DNA from: Ruminococcus sp. CAG:403 | Lineage (GTDB): Bacteria > Bacillota > Clostridia > Oscillospirales > Ruminococcaceae | NCBI GenBank assembly: GCA_000437255.1 | Contig: FR899091.1 | Coordinates: 21,914-37,573, forward strand | Reading direction: 5' to 3' | DNA: 15,660 nt | Part shown: in pieces, positions 7,093 to 13,793 of the stretch | Layout: each line of letters opens with the position of its first letter | How positions within the stretch are numbered: the first letter of the stretch is position 1 | Program-made: the position numbers and the translations under genes | Notes under the pieces: model-generated | What the model was told of the DNA's origin: nothing | What the model saw: the letters and a program-made list of their open reading frames with translations, nothing else | Databases searched by the model: none

Positions 7093-7343
7093 CTGTCCAC
7101 AAAAAACGGTGGAAAACCGTTGTGCCCTTCAAATTGGTTTTCCACAGTGTGGAAAACTAATTTCTTTCTAAACCATACTTGTCCGCTGCATTGTTTTTGC
7201 ACCTGTTGAAAGTGGCTACACCAACTTGCTGGTTTGCTGTCCCATCTCTTGTTTCCACAACTGGGTGCTGCATGCAAAAAAAGTTTTCCACAAATTCTAA
7301 ACGAACCGTGGAAAACTTTTTTAGAAGATTCAATTGTGGAAAA
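7093..7343. repeat. Cluster of eight DnaA-box-like 9-mers (TTTTCCACA type)
   Basis: Nine-base sites resembling TTATCCACA occur at 7093 (CTGTCCACA), 7138, 7251 (GTTTCCACA) and 7284 on the + strand, and at 7108, 7148, 7307 and 7335 on the - strand. Four are exactly TTTTCCACA, one mismatch from the consensus; the others have two mismatches. Two are back to back, separated by one base (7138-7156), giving a perfect palindrome. Two (7284 and 7307) also form the lysC terminator stem. Together they fill most of the 437-bp gap between D and lysC. Whether DnaA or another factor binds is inferred only. Confidence 0.55.
7279..7322 (-). terminator. lysC terminator
   Basis: On the - strand the arm AAAAAAGTTTTCCAC and its complement GTGGAAAAC plus T-run pair over about 14-15 bp around a 14-17-nt loop, and TTTTTTT follows. 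It lies about 40 nt after the lysC stop. The stem is symmetrical enough to act on the + strand as well. Both arms contain TTTTCCAC units of the local repeat cluster. Confidence 0.8.
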
Positions 7344-7360
7344 CCAACTGTTCCTTGGAT

Positions 7361-8686
7361 TTATTCTTCAACAGAATTGACAAACATATCATAGATGCAG
7401 CGAATTGCCTGTTCAAAATCGCTTTCATTGACACCGACGATGACATTCAACTCACTGGAGCCCTGGTCAATCATCTTAACATTGATTCTAGCATGTGCCA
7501 ACGCTGCAAAAATTCTTGCTGCAACCCCTCTGGTTCGGAACATGCCACGGCCAACAACGGCAACCAATGCAATATGCTCCTCCACTTCCATCTTATCCGG
7601 TGCAACTCGCTTATTCAGCTGCGTCAAAACACGATCCAGCTTTCCGGCTACCTGTGCACTTTCCACAATCACAGTCATGGAGTCAATGCTGGACGGCATA
7701 TGTTCCAAACAAACATCATTGCTTGCCAAAACATCCAATACGTCTCGGCAGAAACCAATCTGACTATTCATCATGTCTTTATGAATGTTGATGGAGGTGA
7801 AATTCTTCTTGCCTGCAATACCGGTAATGGTGTAGGCACTGAAAGATTCCTCATTGCTGTCCGGAACGATCATAGTACCTGGCTCTTCCGGTGCGTTGGT
7901 ATTACGAATGTTGATCGGAATGCCAGCAGAACGAACCGGGAAAATAGCGGCTTCATGCAGAACCGATGCGCCCATGTAGGAAAGCTCCCGCAGTTCGGTA
8001 TAGGTAATGGTACGAATACCGGCAGGATGTTCGACAATACGAGGATCTGCAACCAGGAACCCGGATACATCCGTCCAGTTTTCATAAATTTCTGCCTTCA
8101 CCGCACCGGCAACCAGCGAACCGGTTACGTCGCTTCCACCTCTGGAGAACGTCTTGACATAGCCATCGGCTCCGCATCCATAGAAGCCCGGTACAACGGC
8201 ATGCTCCATGGTTTCCAAACGAACCCGCAATGCTGTCATGGTCTTTTCCTGATCAAGATTGCCGTCTTCGCCGAAGAAAATTACTTCTGCCGCATCGACA
8301 AATGGGTAGTTCAAATAAGCCGACAGTACCTTGCCATTGAGGTATTCTCCACGGCTTGCTGCATAGTCGCTGCCGGCACGCTTTTTAAAGTTTTCCTCAA
8401 TCACTGCAAATTCATTGTCCAAGGAAAGCGTCAGTCCCAGTCCGGAAATAATTTCCTCAAACCGTGCACGAATTTGTGCAAAGGTTTCTGCAAACGGCTC
8501 TCCCTTTTCTGCCAGCTCATAGCAGGCATACAACATATCGGTTACCTTAATATCTTCCCGGAAGCGCTTTCCCGGTGCAGAGGGAACGACATACCGCCGT
8601 GCGTCTTCTGCCTGAATGATGGCAGCTGCCTTCTTGATTTGTGTTGCGTCAGCCAAGCTGCTTCCGCCAAATTTTACAACTTTCAT
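7361..8686 (-). CDS. lysC: Aspartate kinase
   Basis: This enzyme phosphorylates L-aspartate, the first step to lysine, threonine, methionine and diaminopimelate for the cell wall. The 441-residue protein begins MKVVKFGGSSLA, the amino-acid kinase signature. SRGGSDVTGSLVAGAVKAEIYENWTDVSGF and the LSYMGASVLHEAAIFP region are typical substrate and nucleotide segments. Two C-terminal ACT domains follow from about residue 300, so feedback control by an end product is expected. It is monofunctional, with no homoserine dehydrogenase part. The start has AAAGGG about 12 nt upstream. It is a single-gene unit with its own promoter and terminator. No lysine riboswitch is recognised in the leader, unlike many Firmicute lysC genes. 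Confidence 0.95.
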   Translation of the reverse strand: MKVVKFGGSSLADATQIKKAAAIIQAEDARRYVVPSAPGKRFREDIKVTDMLYACYELAEKGEPFAETFAQIRARFEEIISGLGLTLSLDNEFAVIEENFKKRAGSDYAASRGEYLNGKVLSAYLNYPFVDAAEVIFFGEDGNLDQEKTMTALRVRLETMEHAVVPGFYGCGADGYVKTFSRGGSDVTGSLVAGAVKAEIYENWTDVSGFLVADPRIVEHPAGIRTITYTELRELSYMGASVLHEAAIFPVRSAGIPINIRNTNAPEEPGTMIVPDSNEESFSAYTITGIAGKKNFTSINIHKDMMNSQIGFCRDVLDVLASNDVCLEHMPSSIDSMTVIVESAQVAGKLDRVLTQLNKRVAPDKMEVEEHIALVAVVGRGMFRTRGVAARIFAALAHARINVKMIDQGSSELNVIVGVNESDFEQAIRCIYDMFVNSVEE

Positions 8687-8774
8687 ACGATTCTTGAACC
8701 CTTTCTATGCGCATACAGCATCCTTTTGCGGCATACGCCTCATCAATTTTCCTTCAGATTAGACATCTTATTTT

Positions 8775-8803
8775 AGTATATTCCATCTGGCAAAAAAAAT
8801 CAA
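8775..8803 (-). promoter_or_regulatory. Promoter of lysC
   Basis: TTGATT (8803-8798) and TATACT (8780-8775) are separated by 17 bp. Transcription from about 8768 gives a leader of roughly 80 nt. That is too short for a lysine riboswitch, and none of its conserved parts is seen. Confidence 0.75.
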
Positions 8804-8887
8804 CTGTGAGAAGCACCAAATTTTTGTGCAATTTGTATGTATATTTGGTAAATACGTCTGTACGCCGTAGGAGAACAGGCTTTCCGC

Positions 8888-8919
8888 AAAAAAATCCGCC
8901 CAAAAACAGACGGATTTTT
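8888..8919 (-). terminator. spoVT terminator
   Basis: On the - strand AAAAATCCG pairs with CGGATTTTT, extended inward by T-G, C-G and T-G pairs. The second arm runs into a T-run of seven. It lies about 20 nt after the spoVT stop codon. Confidence 0.85.
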
Positions 8920-8937
8920 CTCGGTAAGCAATCCCAT

Positions 8938-9477
8938 TCAGCTTTCCAGCTGCCGGCCCAAAAACTGCGAGGCAGCTAAAATCAAGCTTTTCTGACTGTC
9001 GTTGATGGCACTGCCTTCCCCGTTATCCAGAAAGGCAACTGCTCCGGTAACGTCCCCTGCGGCAATAATCGGCAGGCATGCCATGGCACCCTTTTCCACG
9101 CCCTCTGCCGGCATGAGGGAATCGGTTCCATTTTCTGAAAAATACTGCTTCCGGTTTTCCATCAGCTCTTCCAGCTCCGGCGATACCCGGCGGGCATTCC
9201 ATTCTTTCTTGGCGGCACCGGATACGGAAACCACATGATCTCGATCAAACACGGCAACCGGACAACCTGCCAAACGGTGCATGATATCTGCCACCTGTGC
9301 GGCGCTCTCACTGAGTTCTCCAATTGGGGAATACTTCTTAAAAATAACCTCCCCTTCGTTGCTCGTATAAATTTCTAAGGGATCGCCTTCCCGGATGCGC
9401 ATGGTGCGCCGAATTTCTTTTGGGATGACAACACGTCCCAGATCGTCAATTCTTCTTACAATTCCAGTCGCTTTCAT
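8938..9477 (-). CDS. spoVT: Stage V sporulation protein T (AbrB-GAF regulator)
   Basis: SpoVT is a DNA-binding regulator of late forespore genes in spore-forming Firmicutes. The protein is 179 residues from MKATGIVRRIDDLGRVVIPKEIRR, very close to the usual 178. A longer open frame starts 38 codons upstream, but GGAGG placed 9 nt before this Met and the family start decide the choice. Residues 1-50 form the swapped-hairpin AbrB domain (DDLGRVVIPKEIRRTMRIREGDPLEIY). Residues about 60-179 form a GAF-like domain that in the family may bind a small ligand. It stands alone between lysC and the zinc-ribbon cluster. Its presence argues for a sporulating lineage. In Bacillus the gene is forespore-specific; here only a poor sigma-A-like TATAAT at 9564-9559 was seen upstream. 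Confidence 0.94.
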   Translation of the reverse strand: MKATGIVRRIDDLGRVVIPKEIRRTMRIREGDPLEIYTSNEGEVIFKKYSPIGELSESAAQVADIMHRLAGCPVAVFDRDHVVSVSGAAKKEWNARRVSPELEELMENRKQYFSENGTDSLMPAEGVEKGAMACLPIIAAGDVTGAVAFLDNGEGSAINDSQKSLILAASQFLGRQLES

Positions 9478-9648
9478 CGATCGGATCCTCCAAACTTTTT
9501 CATTTGCCGCTCCTGTTTGAGCTGCATGCGTAATGCTATTGTTTGAGAAAAACGGAAGATTATACATATGGACAACTTGAAAAAATACCAATCTTCATGC
9601 AGACTGCATCAATTATCCAAAAATTTACATAGAAATGGAAAACATATA

Positions 9649-9677
9649 TTGACAAAATAAAAAGAATACGGTAAAAT
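9649..9677 (+). promoter_or_regulatory. Sigma-A promoter of family member B
   Basis: TTGACA (9649-9654) and TAAAAT (9672-9677) are separated by 17 bp. Transcription should start near 9684. No comparable promoter was found directly upstream of member C, so C may depend on read-through from here. Confidence 0.88.
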
Positions 9678-9680
9678 GAT

Positions 9681-9743
9681 AGGAGAAACTTTAACGGCTC
9701 TCCAACACTCTGGAGAACACATGAAAAAAGGAGAATGTGAGTT
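9681..9743 (+). promoter_or_regulatory. Leader of member B with competing GGAGA/TCTCC pairs and a short upstream ORF
   Basis: GGAGA occurs at 9682, 9712 and 9730 (the last is the ribosome site of B), and its complement TCTCC occurs once at 9699. TCTCCA/TGGAGA (9699-9704 with 9711-9716) makes a 6-bp hairpin. TCTCC could instead pair with the upstream copy or with the ribosome site. A short ORF at 9721-9747 encodes MKKGECEL, and its TGA overlaps the ATG of B. Control by this leader is inference. Confidence 0.4.
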
Positions 9744-10535
9744 ATGAATTGTAAGAAATGTGGTGCACCCCTTCCAGAAAATGCAGTGTTCTGCGAAAAG
9801 TGCGGACAAAAGGTAGAACCGGTTGCAGCTGCTGTCCCGCCGCAGGGTGCCGCTTCCAATCCGAATCCAACACCAAATCCAGCACCGAACCCGAATCCGG
9901 CTATGGGTGCACAGGCACCAAACGGTGCACCGATTCCGCCGACTGGCGCAGGCTTTGCAGTTCCTCCGGTAGGTGCTGCTGATGGTACCAAAAACAAGAA
10001 CAAGAAGGTTGGCGTGATTGCAGCAATTGTTGCTGCTGTTATCGTTGTTGTTCTGCTGGCATCCCTGCTTTTCTCTCGCAGCCCGAAGGATTGCGTCAAG
10101 GATTTCTATAAGGCAGAGCAGAAAGCAAGCGCCAGCCAGATGCTGAACCTGGTTCCGAAGAAGTATCAGAAGTATCTGATGGATGAATATGACCTCAGCA
10201 AAAAGGAACTGAAAGAAGCAGTGAAGGATTACTTGGATGACAATCTGGATGGCTGGGAAGATGATTACGGCGATGGAATCAAGCTAAAGGTTGAATTCAA
10301 GGATAAGGATAAAGTCAGCAAGGACGACATCAAGGACATGAACGAAACCTTTGATGATGAGGATATCAAGTTGAAGGTGAAGAAGGGCTACGAATACGAA
10401 ATCAAAGTCAAGATCAAGGGTGACGATGATGACGATTCTTCTAAAACAACCAGCTACGCAGTAAAGATCGGCGGAAAATGGTACAGCTCTGATGCAATTG
10501 CAACTGTAACATACGCTGCTGCTTATGCTAGCTAA
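9744..10535 (+). CDS. Family member B: zinc-ribbon membrane protein with acidic extracytoplasmic domain
   Basis: The 263-residue protein starts MNCKKCGAPLPENAVFCEKCG, a CxxC-10-CxxC zinc ribbon (Cys3, 6, 17, 20). A Pro/Asn/Ala-rich linker (about 26-82) follows, with repeated NPNP and PNPA units, then KNKNKK and a membrane helix (about 89-110). The outside domain has LVPKKYQKYLMDEYDL, a DDNLDGWEDDYGDGIKLKV segment, GYEYEIKVKI, an Asp run (GDDDDDSS) and the closing IGGKWYSSDA. It is very rich in Asp and Lys. The start has AGGAGA 9 nt upstream. A similar gene (C) and a remnant of a third follow in tandem, each with the same style of terminator. The role is unknown. The acidic outside domain could bind cations or a cationic ligand, but that is a guess. 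Confidence 0.87.
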   Translation: MNCKKCGAPLPENAVFCEKCGQKVEPVAAAVPPQGAASNPNPTPNPAPNPNPAMGAQAPNGAPIPPTGAGFAVPPVGAADGTKNKNKKVGVIAAIVAAVIVVVLLASLLFSRSPKDCVKDFYKAEQKASASQMLNLVPKKYQKYLMDEYDLSKKELKEAVKDYLDDNLDGWEDDYGDGIKLKVEFKDKDKVSKDDIKDMNETFDDEDIKLKVKKGYEYEIKVKIKGDDDDDSSKTTSYAVKIGGKWYSSDAIATVTYAAAYAS

Positions 10536-10555
10536 GTTTTCTTTGTAAATCACGC

Positions 10556-10597
10556 AAAGCCACCGAGAAAACAAAATTGTTTCTTCGGTGGCTTTTT
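10556..10597 (+). terminator. Terminator after member B
   Basis: AAAGCCACCGA pairs with TCGGTGGCTTT, with an imperfect inner extension, and is followed by a T-run. The same outer stem recurs after member C, so the terminator was duplicated together with the gene. Confidence 0.9.
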
Positions 10598-10638
10598 CCG
10601 ACTCTATCGTACCAAAGCCAAGGAAAGGATGAAACTCA

Positions 10639-11502
10639 ATGTATTGTAAAAAATGTGGATCCCCTATCCCAGATGACTCAAGATTTTGTAACTACTGCGG
10701 AACCAGTGTATCGCCCGTAGTGCAACAACCTGCTGTGCCACAAAGTCCAATGGCAAACCAGCAAGCTCCACAAAATCCGATGGCAAACCAGCAAGTGCCG
10801 CAAAATCCAATGGCAAACCAGCAAGCTCCGCAAAACTCAATGGCAAATCAACAAGCGCCGCAAAATCCGATGGCAAACCAACAAGTACCGCAAAGCCAAT
10901 TCTTCCAGCAAGCAAATCCGCAGCCTCCTGTATCAAAGAAAAAGAAGAAGAAAACCGGACTGATTATACTGATTCTTGTGTTGGTTGTTCTGCTTGCGGC
11001 TGGTGCAGTTGGTGCAATGTTCCTATTGAATCGAGACAAAAAAGATGCAGCAAGCAATGGAGTGGAAAATCCAGAAGAAGCGGTAACAAAACTTTACGAT
11101 GCCGCAGAACAATGTGATGCAGATTTGATGTTAAGCCTTGTTCCAAAAGCGTATCAGGATGATCTCATGGAAAAAGATGATCTAGACAACAACAGCTTAA
11201 AAAAAGCTGTTCAGGATGGTTTAAACGATAACTTAGATGATTGGAAAGACTCCTATGGCAACAACATAGAAATAGAGATTACATTAGATCATGCCAATGC
11301 AATGCCTAAAAGTGACATCGATGATATGAATAATAAAAATGATTTGGTAACAATTGAAGCAGGCTACGAATACGAAGTAACAGTCACGTACAAAGGCGAC
11401 GATGATTCCGATACTATTAGCAGTATCCAGACAGCACTAAAGATTGACGGAAAATGGTATAGTCTCGATGCAATGGGGGTTCTATCTGCTATGGTCGAAT
11501 AA
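10639..11502 (+). CDS. Family member C: zinc-ribbon membrane protein with decapeptide-repeat linker
   Basis: The 287-residue protein starts MYCKKCGSPIPDDSRFCNYCG, with the same four-Cys ribbon. The linker (residues 33-91) is made of five copies of a 10-residue unit close to APQNPMANQQ plus a partial sixth. Six Lys residues (100-105) precede the membrane helix (about 107-130). The outside domain has LVPKAYQDDLMEKDDL, DNLDDWKDSYGNNIEIEI, GYEYEVTV and DGKWYSLDAM. It is most like member B, from which it is separated only by a terminator and a short spacer. Codon use is visibly more A/T-rich than in B (TTA, GAT, AAA). The ribosome site is AAGGAAAGG about 10 nt upstream. No promoter of its own is seen. 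The function is unknown. Confidence 0.86.
   Translation: MYCKKCGSPIPDDSRFCNYCGTSVSPVVQQPAVPQSPMANQQAPQNPMANQQVPQNPMANQQAPQNSMANQQAPQNPMANQQVPQSQFFQQANPQPPVSKKKKKKTGLIILILVLVVLLAAGAVGAMFLLNRDKKDAASNGVENPEEAVTKLYDAAEQCDADLMLSLVPKAYQDDLMEKDDLDNNSLKKAVQDGLNDNLDDWKDSYGNNIEIEITLDHANAMPKSDIDDMNNKNDLVTIEAGYEYEVTVTYKGDDDSDTISSIQTALKIDGKWYSLDAMGVLSAMVE
10735..10911 (+). repeat. 30-bp in-frame tandem repeat in the linker of member C
   Basis: Five full 30-bp units start at 10735, 10765, 10795, 10825 and 10855, and a diverged partial sixth starts at 10885. Each encodes [AV]PQ[NS][PS]MANQQ. Differences between units are mostly silent or A/V changes, so the repeat is young and in frame. Its copy number could vary between strains. 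Confidence 0.95.
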
Positions 11503-11522
11503 TTTCTTTTTGTAAGATACGG

Positions 11523-11564
11523 AAAGCCACCGAAAAAAACAAACTCGTTTCTTCGGTGGCTTTT
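11523..11564 (+). terminator. Terminator after member C
   Basis: AAAGCCACCGAA pairs with TTCGGTGGCTTT, with an A-rich and T-rich inner part, and TTTT ends it. The sequence is almost the same as the terminator after member B. Confidence 0.88.
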
Positions 11565-11569
11565 CTTGA

Positions 11570-11698
11570 CAATATTGTATCAAAATCAAAGAAGAGGATG
11601 AGAAACAGCTTCTAACAAGCGCCTACTACGCAATATGGATTGACGGAAGATGGTACAGCCTGGAAGCAATCAGATTTATAAATTCTGTTGTTGGATAG
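11570..11698 (+). pseudogene. Remnant of a third tandem zinc-ribbon family gene
   Basis: The 5' part (about 11571-11607) aligns with the spacer in front of member C: TATTGTATCAAAATCAAAG against TATCGTACCAAAGCCAAGG, followed by GGATGAGAAAC against GGATGAAACTC. The sequence then jumps to a reading frame at 11615-11698 that encodes TSAYYAIWIDGRWYSLEAI and a short tail before TAG. This matches the C-terminal end of B and C (IDGKWYSLDAM). The zinc ribbon, linker, membrane helix and most of the outside domain are missing, and no start codon leads into the frame. The simplest reading is an internal deletion of a third copy. It ends before the 11746 terminator. Confidence 0.8.
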
Positions 11699-11745
11699 AA
11701 TCATTAGCTATTAGCTTTCCTTTGCAAAGCCAGAACCACGCTACA

Positions 11746-11781
11746 AAAAAGCCCGGAACAAGTAACTGTTCCGGGCTTTTT
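11746..11781. terminator. Bidirectional terminator between the tandem cluster and member A
   Basis: AAAAAGCCCGGAACA and TGTTCCGGGCTTTTT pair perfectly over 15 bp around a 6-nt loop. T-runs are present on both strands. It separates the + strand tandem units from the convergent member A, whose stop is at 11805. Confidence 0.93.
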
Positions 11782-11804
11782 CCCATAGCACAATATGCTT
11801 TTAC

Positions 11805-12671
11805 TTAACTGTTGTAATAAGCTTCGGTAGCTGCATCGGTAATCATAGACATCGCATCGGAGTTAAACCATTTGCCGTCTACTTTCAGTACTGCAACATC
11901 ATCATAGGTTTCGGTGTATTCATCATCATCCCCATTGAATGTTACATCTACGCTGTATGTATAACCTTCTGTAATGGTAAAGTCCCAGCCGCTTTCTTCT
12001 AATTCATCGTTCAGATCATCGATCTCACTCTGTTCCGCAACTTCTTCATCGTTGCATTTTACGGTCAGCTCAATGTTTGCACCGTAATCATCTTCCCAGT
12101 CTGCCAGTTCGTCTTCCATCAAAGTCTGGAGTTCGTCCTTAACAGCATCCTCATCAATATCATAGGTTTCTATCATGTAGTCCAGGTAATTATCCGGAAC
12201 CAGGCTCATCATTGCATCTACGTCTCCATTTAAAATGGCATCATAATATGCAGATACAGTGGACTCTGCGGAATCGCCCTTTGTTTTGTCCTTGTCGTCC
12301 TTATCCTTGTTCTTTAAGAGGAAGATGGTACCAACTACTGCACCGCCGACAATCAAAACAACCAGTACAATGATCAGAATAATCAAGCCGGTCTTTTTCT
12401 TCTTAGGAGGCTGTTCCGGCATGCCATTTGGCTGTGGGAACGGCTGTGCCTGACCCTGGTAGAATGCCTGATTTGGTACTGCCTGTGCCTGCTGGAATGG
12501 CTGCTGGAATGGCTGCTGCTGTCCCTGCTGCGGCGGGATTGGCTGCTGCGGATTGGGCTGTTGTACTGGTTGTTGCGCTGCTGGCTGCTGCGCCACCTCT
12601 ACTTTTGCCCCACAGTTGCTGCAAAATCCAGTTCCGTCTGGAACAGGTGCTCCACAATTTTTACAATTCAT
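11805..12671 (-). CDS. Family member A: zinc-ribbon membrane protein with Gln/Pro-rich linker
   Basis: The protein is 288 residues from MNCKNCGAPVPDGTGFCSNCG. An upstream in-frame Met, 25 codons earlier, lies inside the promoter and is rejected; AGAAAGGG precedes the chosen ATG. The ribbon uses Cys3, 6, 17 and 20. A Gln/Pro-rich linker (about 27-89) and four Lys lead into a membrane helix (about 95-119). The outside domain has VSAYYDAILNGDVDAMMSLVP, LADWEDDYGANIELTV, GYTYSVDVTF, a GDDDE stretch and VDGKWFNSDAM. It is strongly acidic. It converges on the B-C tandem and follows the LysR gene on the same strand, but has its own consensus promoter. The function is unknown; the architecture is clear. 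Confidence 0.88.
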   Translation of the reverse strand: MNCKNCGAPVPDGTGFCSNCGAKVEVAQQPAAQQPVQQPNPQQPIPPQQGQQQPFQQPFQQAQAVPNQAFYQGQAQPFPQPNGMPEQPPKKKKTGLIILIIVLVVLIVGGAVVGTIFLLKNKDKDDKDKTKGDSAESTVSAYYDAILNGDVDAMMSLVPDNYLDYMIETYDIDEDAVKDELQTLMEDELADWEDDYGANIELTVKCNDEEVAEQSEIDDLNDELEESGWDFTITEGYTYSVDVTFNGDDDEYTETYDDVAVLKVDGKWFNSDAMSMITDAATEAYYNS

Positions 12672-12717
12672 AATTTTTACGCCCTTTCTCCCTAATTTCA
12701 TAGGTTTGTTTTCATTT

Positions 12718-12746
12718 ATTATACAATAAATATCGGATTTTGTCAA
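12718..12746 (-). promoter_or_regulatory. Sigma-A promoter of member A
   Basis: A perfect TTGACA (12746-12741) and perfect TATAAT (12723-12718) are 17 bp apart. This is among the strongest promoters in the window and suggests high constitutive expression of member A. Confidence 0.93.
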
Positions 12747-12804
12747 GATTAGAAATCAAAATTGGAGCGGATAATTCGATAACATGCTTCGACGTTCAGA
12801 AGTT

Positions 12805-13713
12805 CTAAACCATTGTAATTTTTTTGGATTCCGGATGCTTTTTTCTGCGCAGATTTTCAAAGTACTCCGTTAAAAATTCGTAGTACTTGCGTACTTCCTC
12901 ATTGTCTCGCTTTTGCTCATGATACGTAATGATAATATCACGCTGACAAATCGGTGCTGTCAATGGAACCAGCACAATATCAGAATGATTCACCGGCCCC
13001 CAGGTGTACTGCGGCCAAAATCCAATCCCCATCCCTTCTGCAATCAAATCCTTTACGGTGCTGGGACTGTCGCTCTCAAAAATGATCTTCGGTGCAAATC
13101 CGGCATGCATACAGAATCGGTCACAGATATTCCGCAGGTTCCGGGAACCTGCCAGACTGATGAATTCATCATCGGCAAATGCATGCAGTTCGCATTCCGT
13201 ATACTTGGCATATGGAGAAGTCTTCGGAACTGCCATGAAAATTTTCTCCGTGAAAATATAAGTGTTTTGCTTCTCCCGTGCATTCAGCTGATAAAACGGA
13301 CGGGTAAAAATGGTGATGTCCGAATGTTCTGTTTCCTTATTCTGTACAATCCGAAAATTAATCTCCGGGTTGGCTTTTTTATAGGCAATCAATGCCCGTG
13401 TCACCAATTCGGATGCCGCCAGAACATTGACGCAAATGTGATTCTGACTGATCTGTGCCATCTCCTCCAGCTCTTCGGGAAGCTGCGCGAGTGCCTGTAA
13501 AATTGGCTCCAGGCGATTCTTTAAATAGGTTCCATATTCTGTCAGCACAATGTTCCGTCCGCTGGAACGAAACAGCGGCACATTTAATTCCCGTTCCAAC
13601 CGATGAATTGACTGAGTCAGCGATGGCTGTGAGATATGCAGCCGCTCCGCCGCCTTTGTCATATGCTGCCGTTTGGCAACTTCATAAAAATACTGTAATT
13701 GTAAAAGTTCCAT
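12805..13713 (-). CDS. LysR-family transcriptional regulator
   Basis: The 302-residue length and layout are typical. Residues 1-60 form a winged helix-turn-helix (LQLQYFYEVAKRQHMTKAAERLHISQPSLTQSIHRLERELNVPLF) and a linker helix follows. From about residue 90 comes a periplasmic-binding-protein-like effector domain, including SDSPSTVKDLIAEGMGIGFWPQYTW. The effector cannot be told from the sequence. The start has AAAGGGG 5 nt upstream. The gene is divergent from the SGNH-hydrolase-like gene at 14046, with several inverted repeats in the 332-bp gap, so that gene is the likely target. The Lys/Arg-rich C-terminal tail (RRKKHPESKK) is slightly longer than usual. The family call is secure. Confidence 0.95.
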   Translation of the reverse strand: MELLQLQYFYEVAKRQHMTKAAERLHISQPSLTQSIHRLERELNVPLFRSSGRNIVLTEYGTYLKNRLEPILQALAQLPEELEEMAQISQNHICVNVLAASELVTRALIAYKKANPEINFRIVQNKETEHSDITIFTRPFYQLNAREKQNTYIFTEKIFMAVPKTSPYAKYTECELHAFADDEFISLAGSRNLRNICDRFCMHAGFAPKIIFESDSPSTVKDLIAEGMGIGFWPQYTWGPVNHSDIVLVPLTAPICQRDIIITYHEQKRDNEEVRKYYEFLTEYFENLRRKKHPESKKITMV

Positions 13714-13793
13714 GAATGCCCCTTTCCCAATGGTTCCTGCTATTTGGAGAAATCCTACAATTTTTCCTGTTTCCAGTGCAAAGCACTCGATCC

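Noticed and set aside
7093..7343. Region as the main chromosomal replication origin
   Set aside because: No dnaA, dnaN, rpmH or parAB genes are near, gene orientation does not diverge here, and most sites depart from TTATCCACA. Kept only as a DnaA-box-like cluster.
7334..8776. 480-codon + strand open frame opposite the whole of lysC
   Set aside because: It is a mirror of a strongly supported gene, begins inside the lysC terminator region, and its translation shows no family features.
9478..9590. Sigma-G type promoter for spoVT
   Set aside because: GCATG and CATATGTA elements exist but their spacing (about 24 nt) does not fit, and the TATAAT at 9564-9559 lacks a good -35. No promoter was called.
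9560..10099. - strand open frame opposite the start of member B
   Set aside because: Its Gly/Ala-rich translation is the antisense of the Pro-rich linker of B, and it runs through the promoter of B.
10735..10911. 30-bp repeats as a CRISPR array
   Set aside because: The units are contiguous with no unique spacers, are in frame within a gene, and no cas gene is nearby.
10664..10936. - strand open frame with repeated leucine-rich units
   Set aside because: The repetition is only the antisense of the 30-bp coding repeat of member C.
12672..12746. Longer N terminus for member A
   Set aside because: It would start within the -35 element of a perfect promoter, so that codon would not be transcribed.
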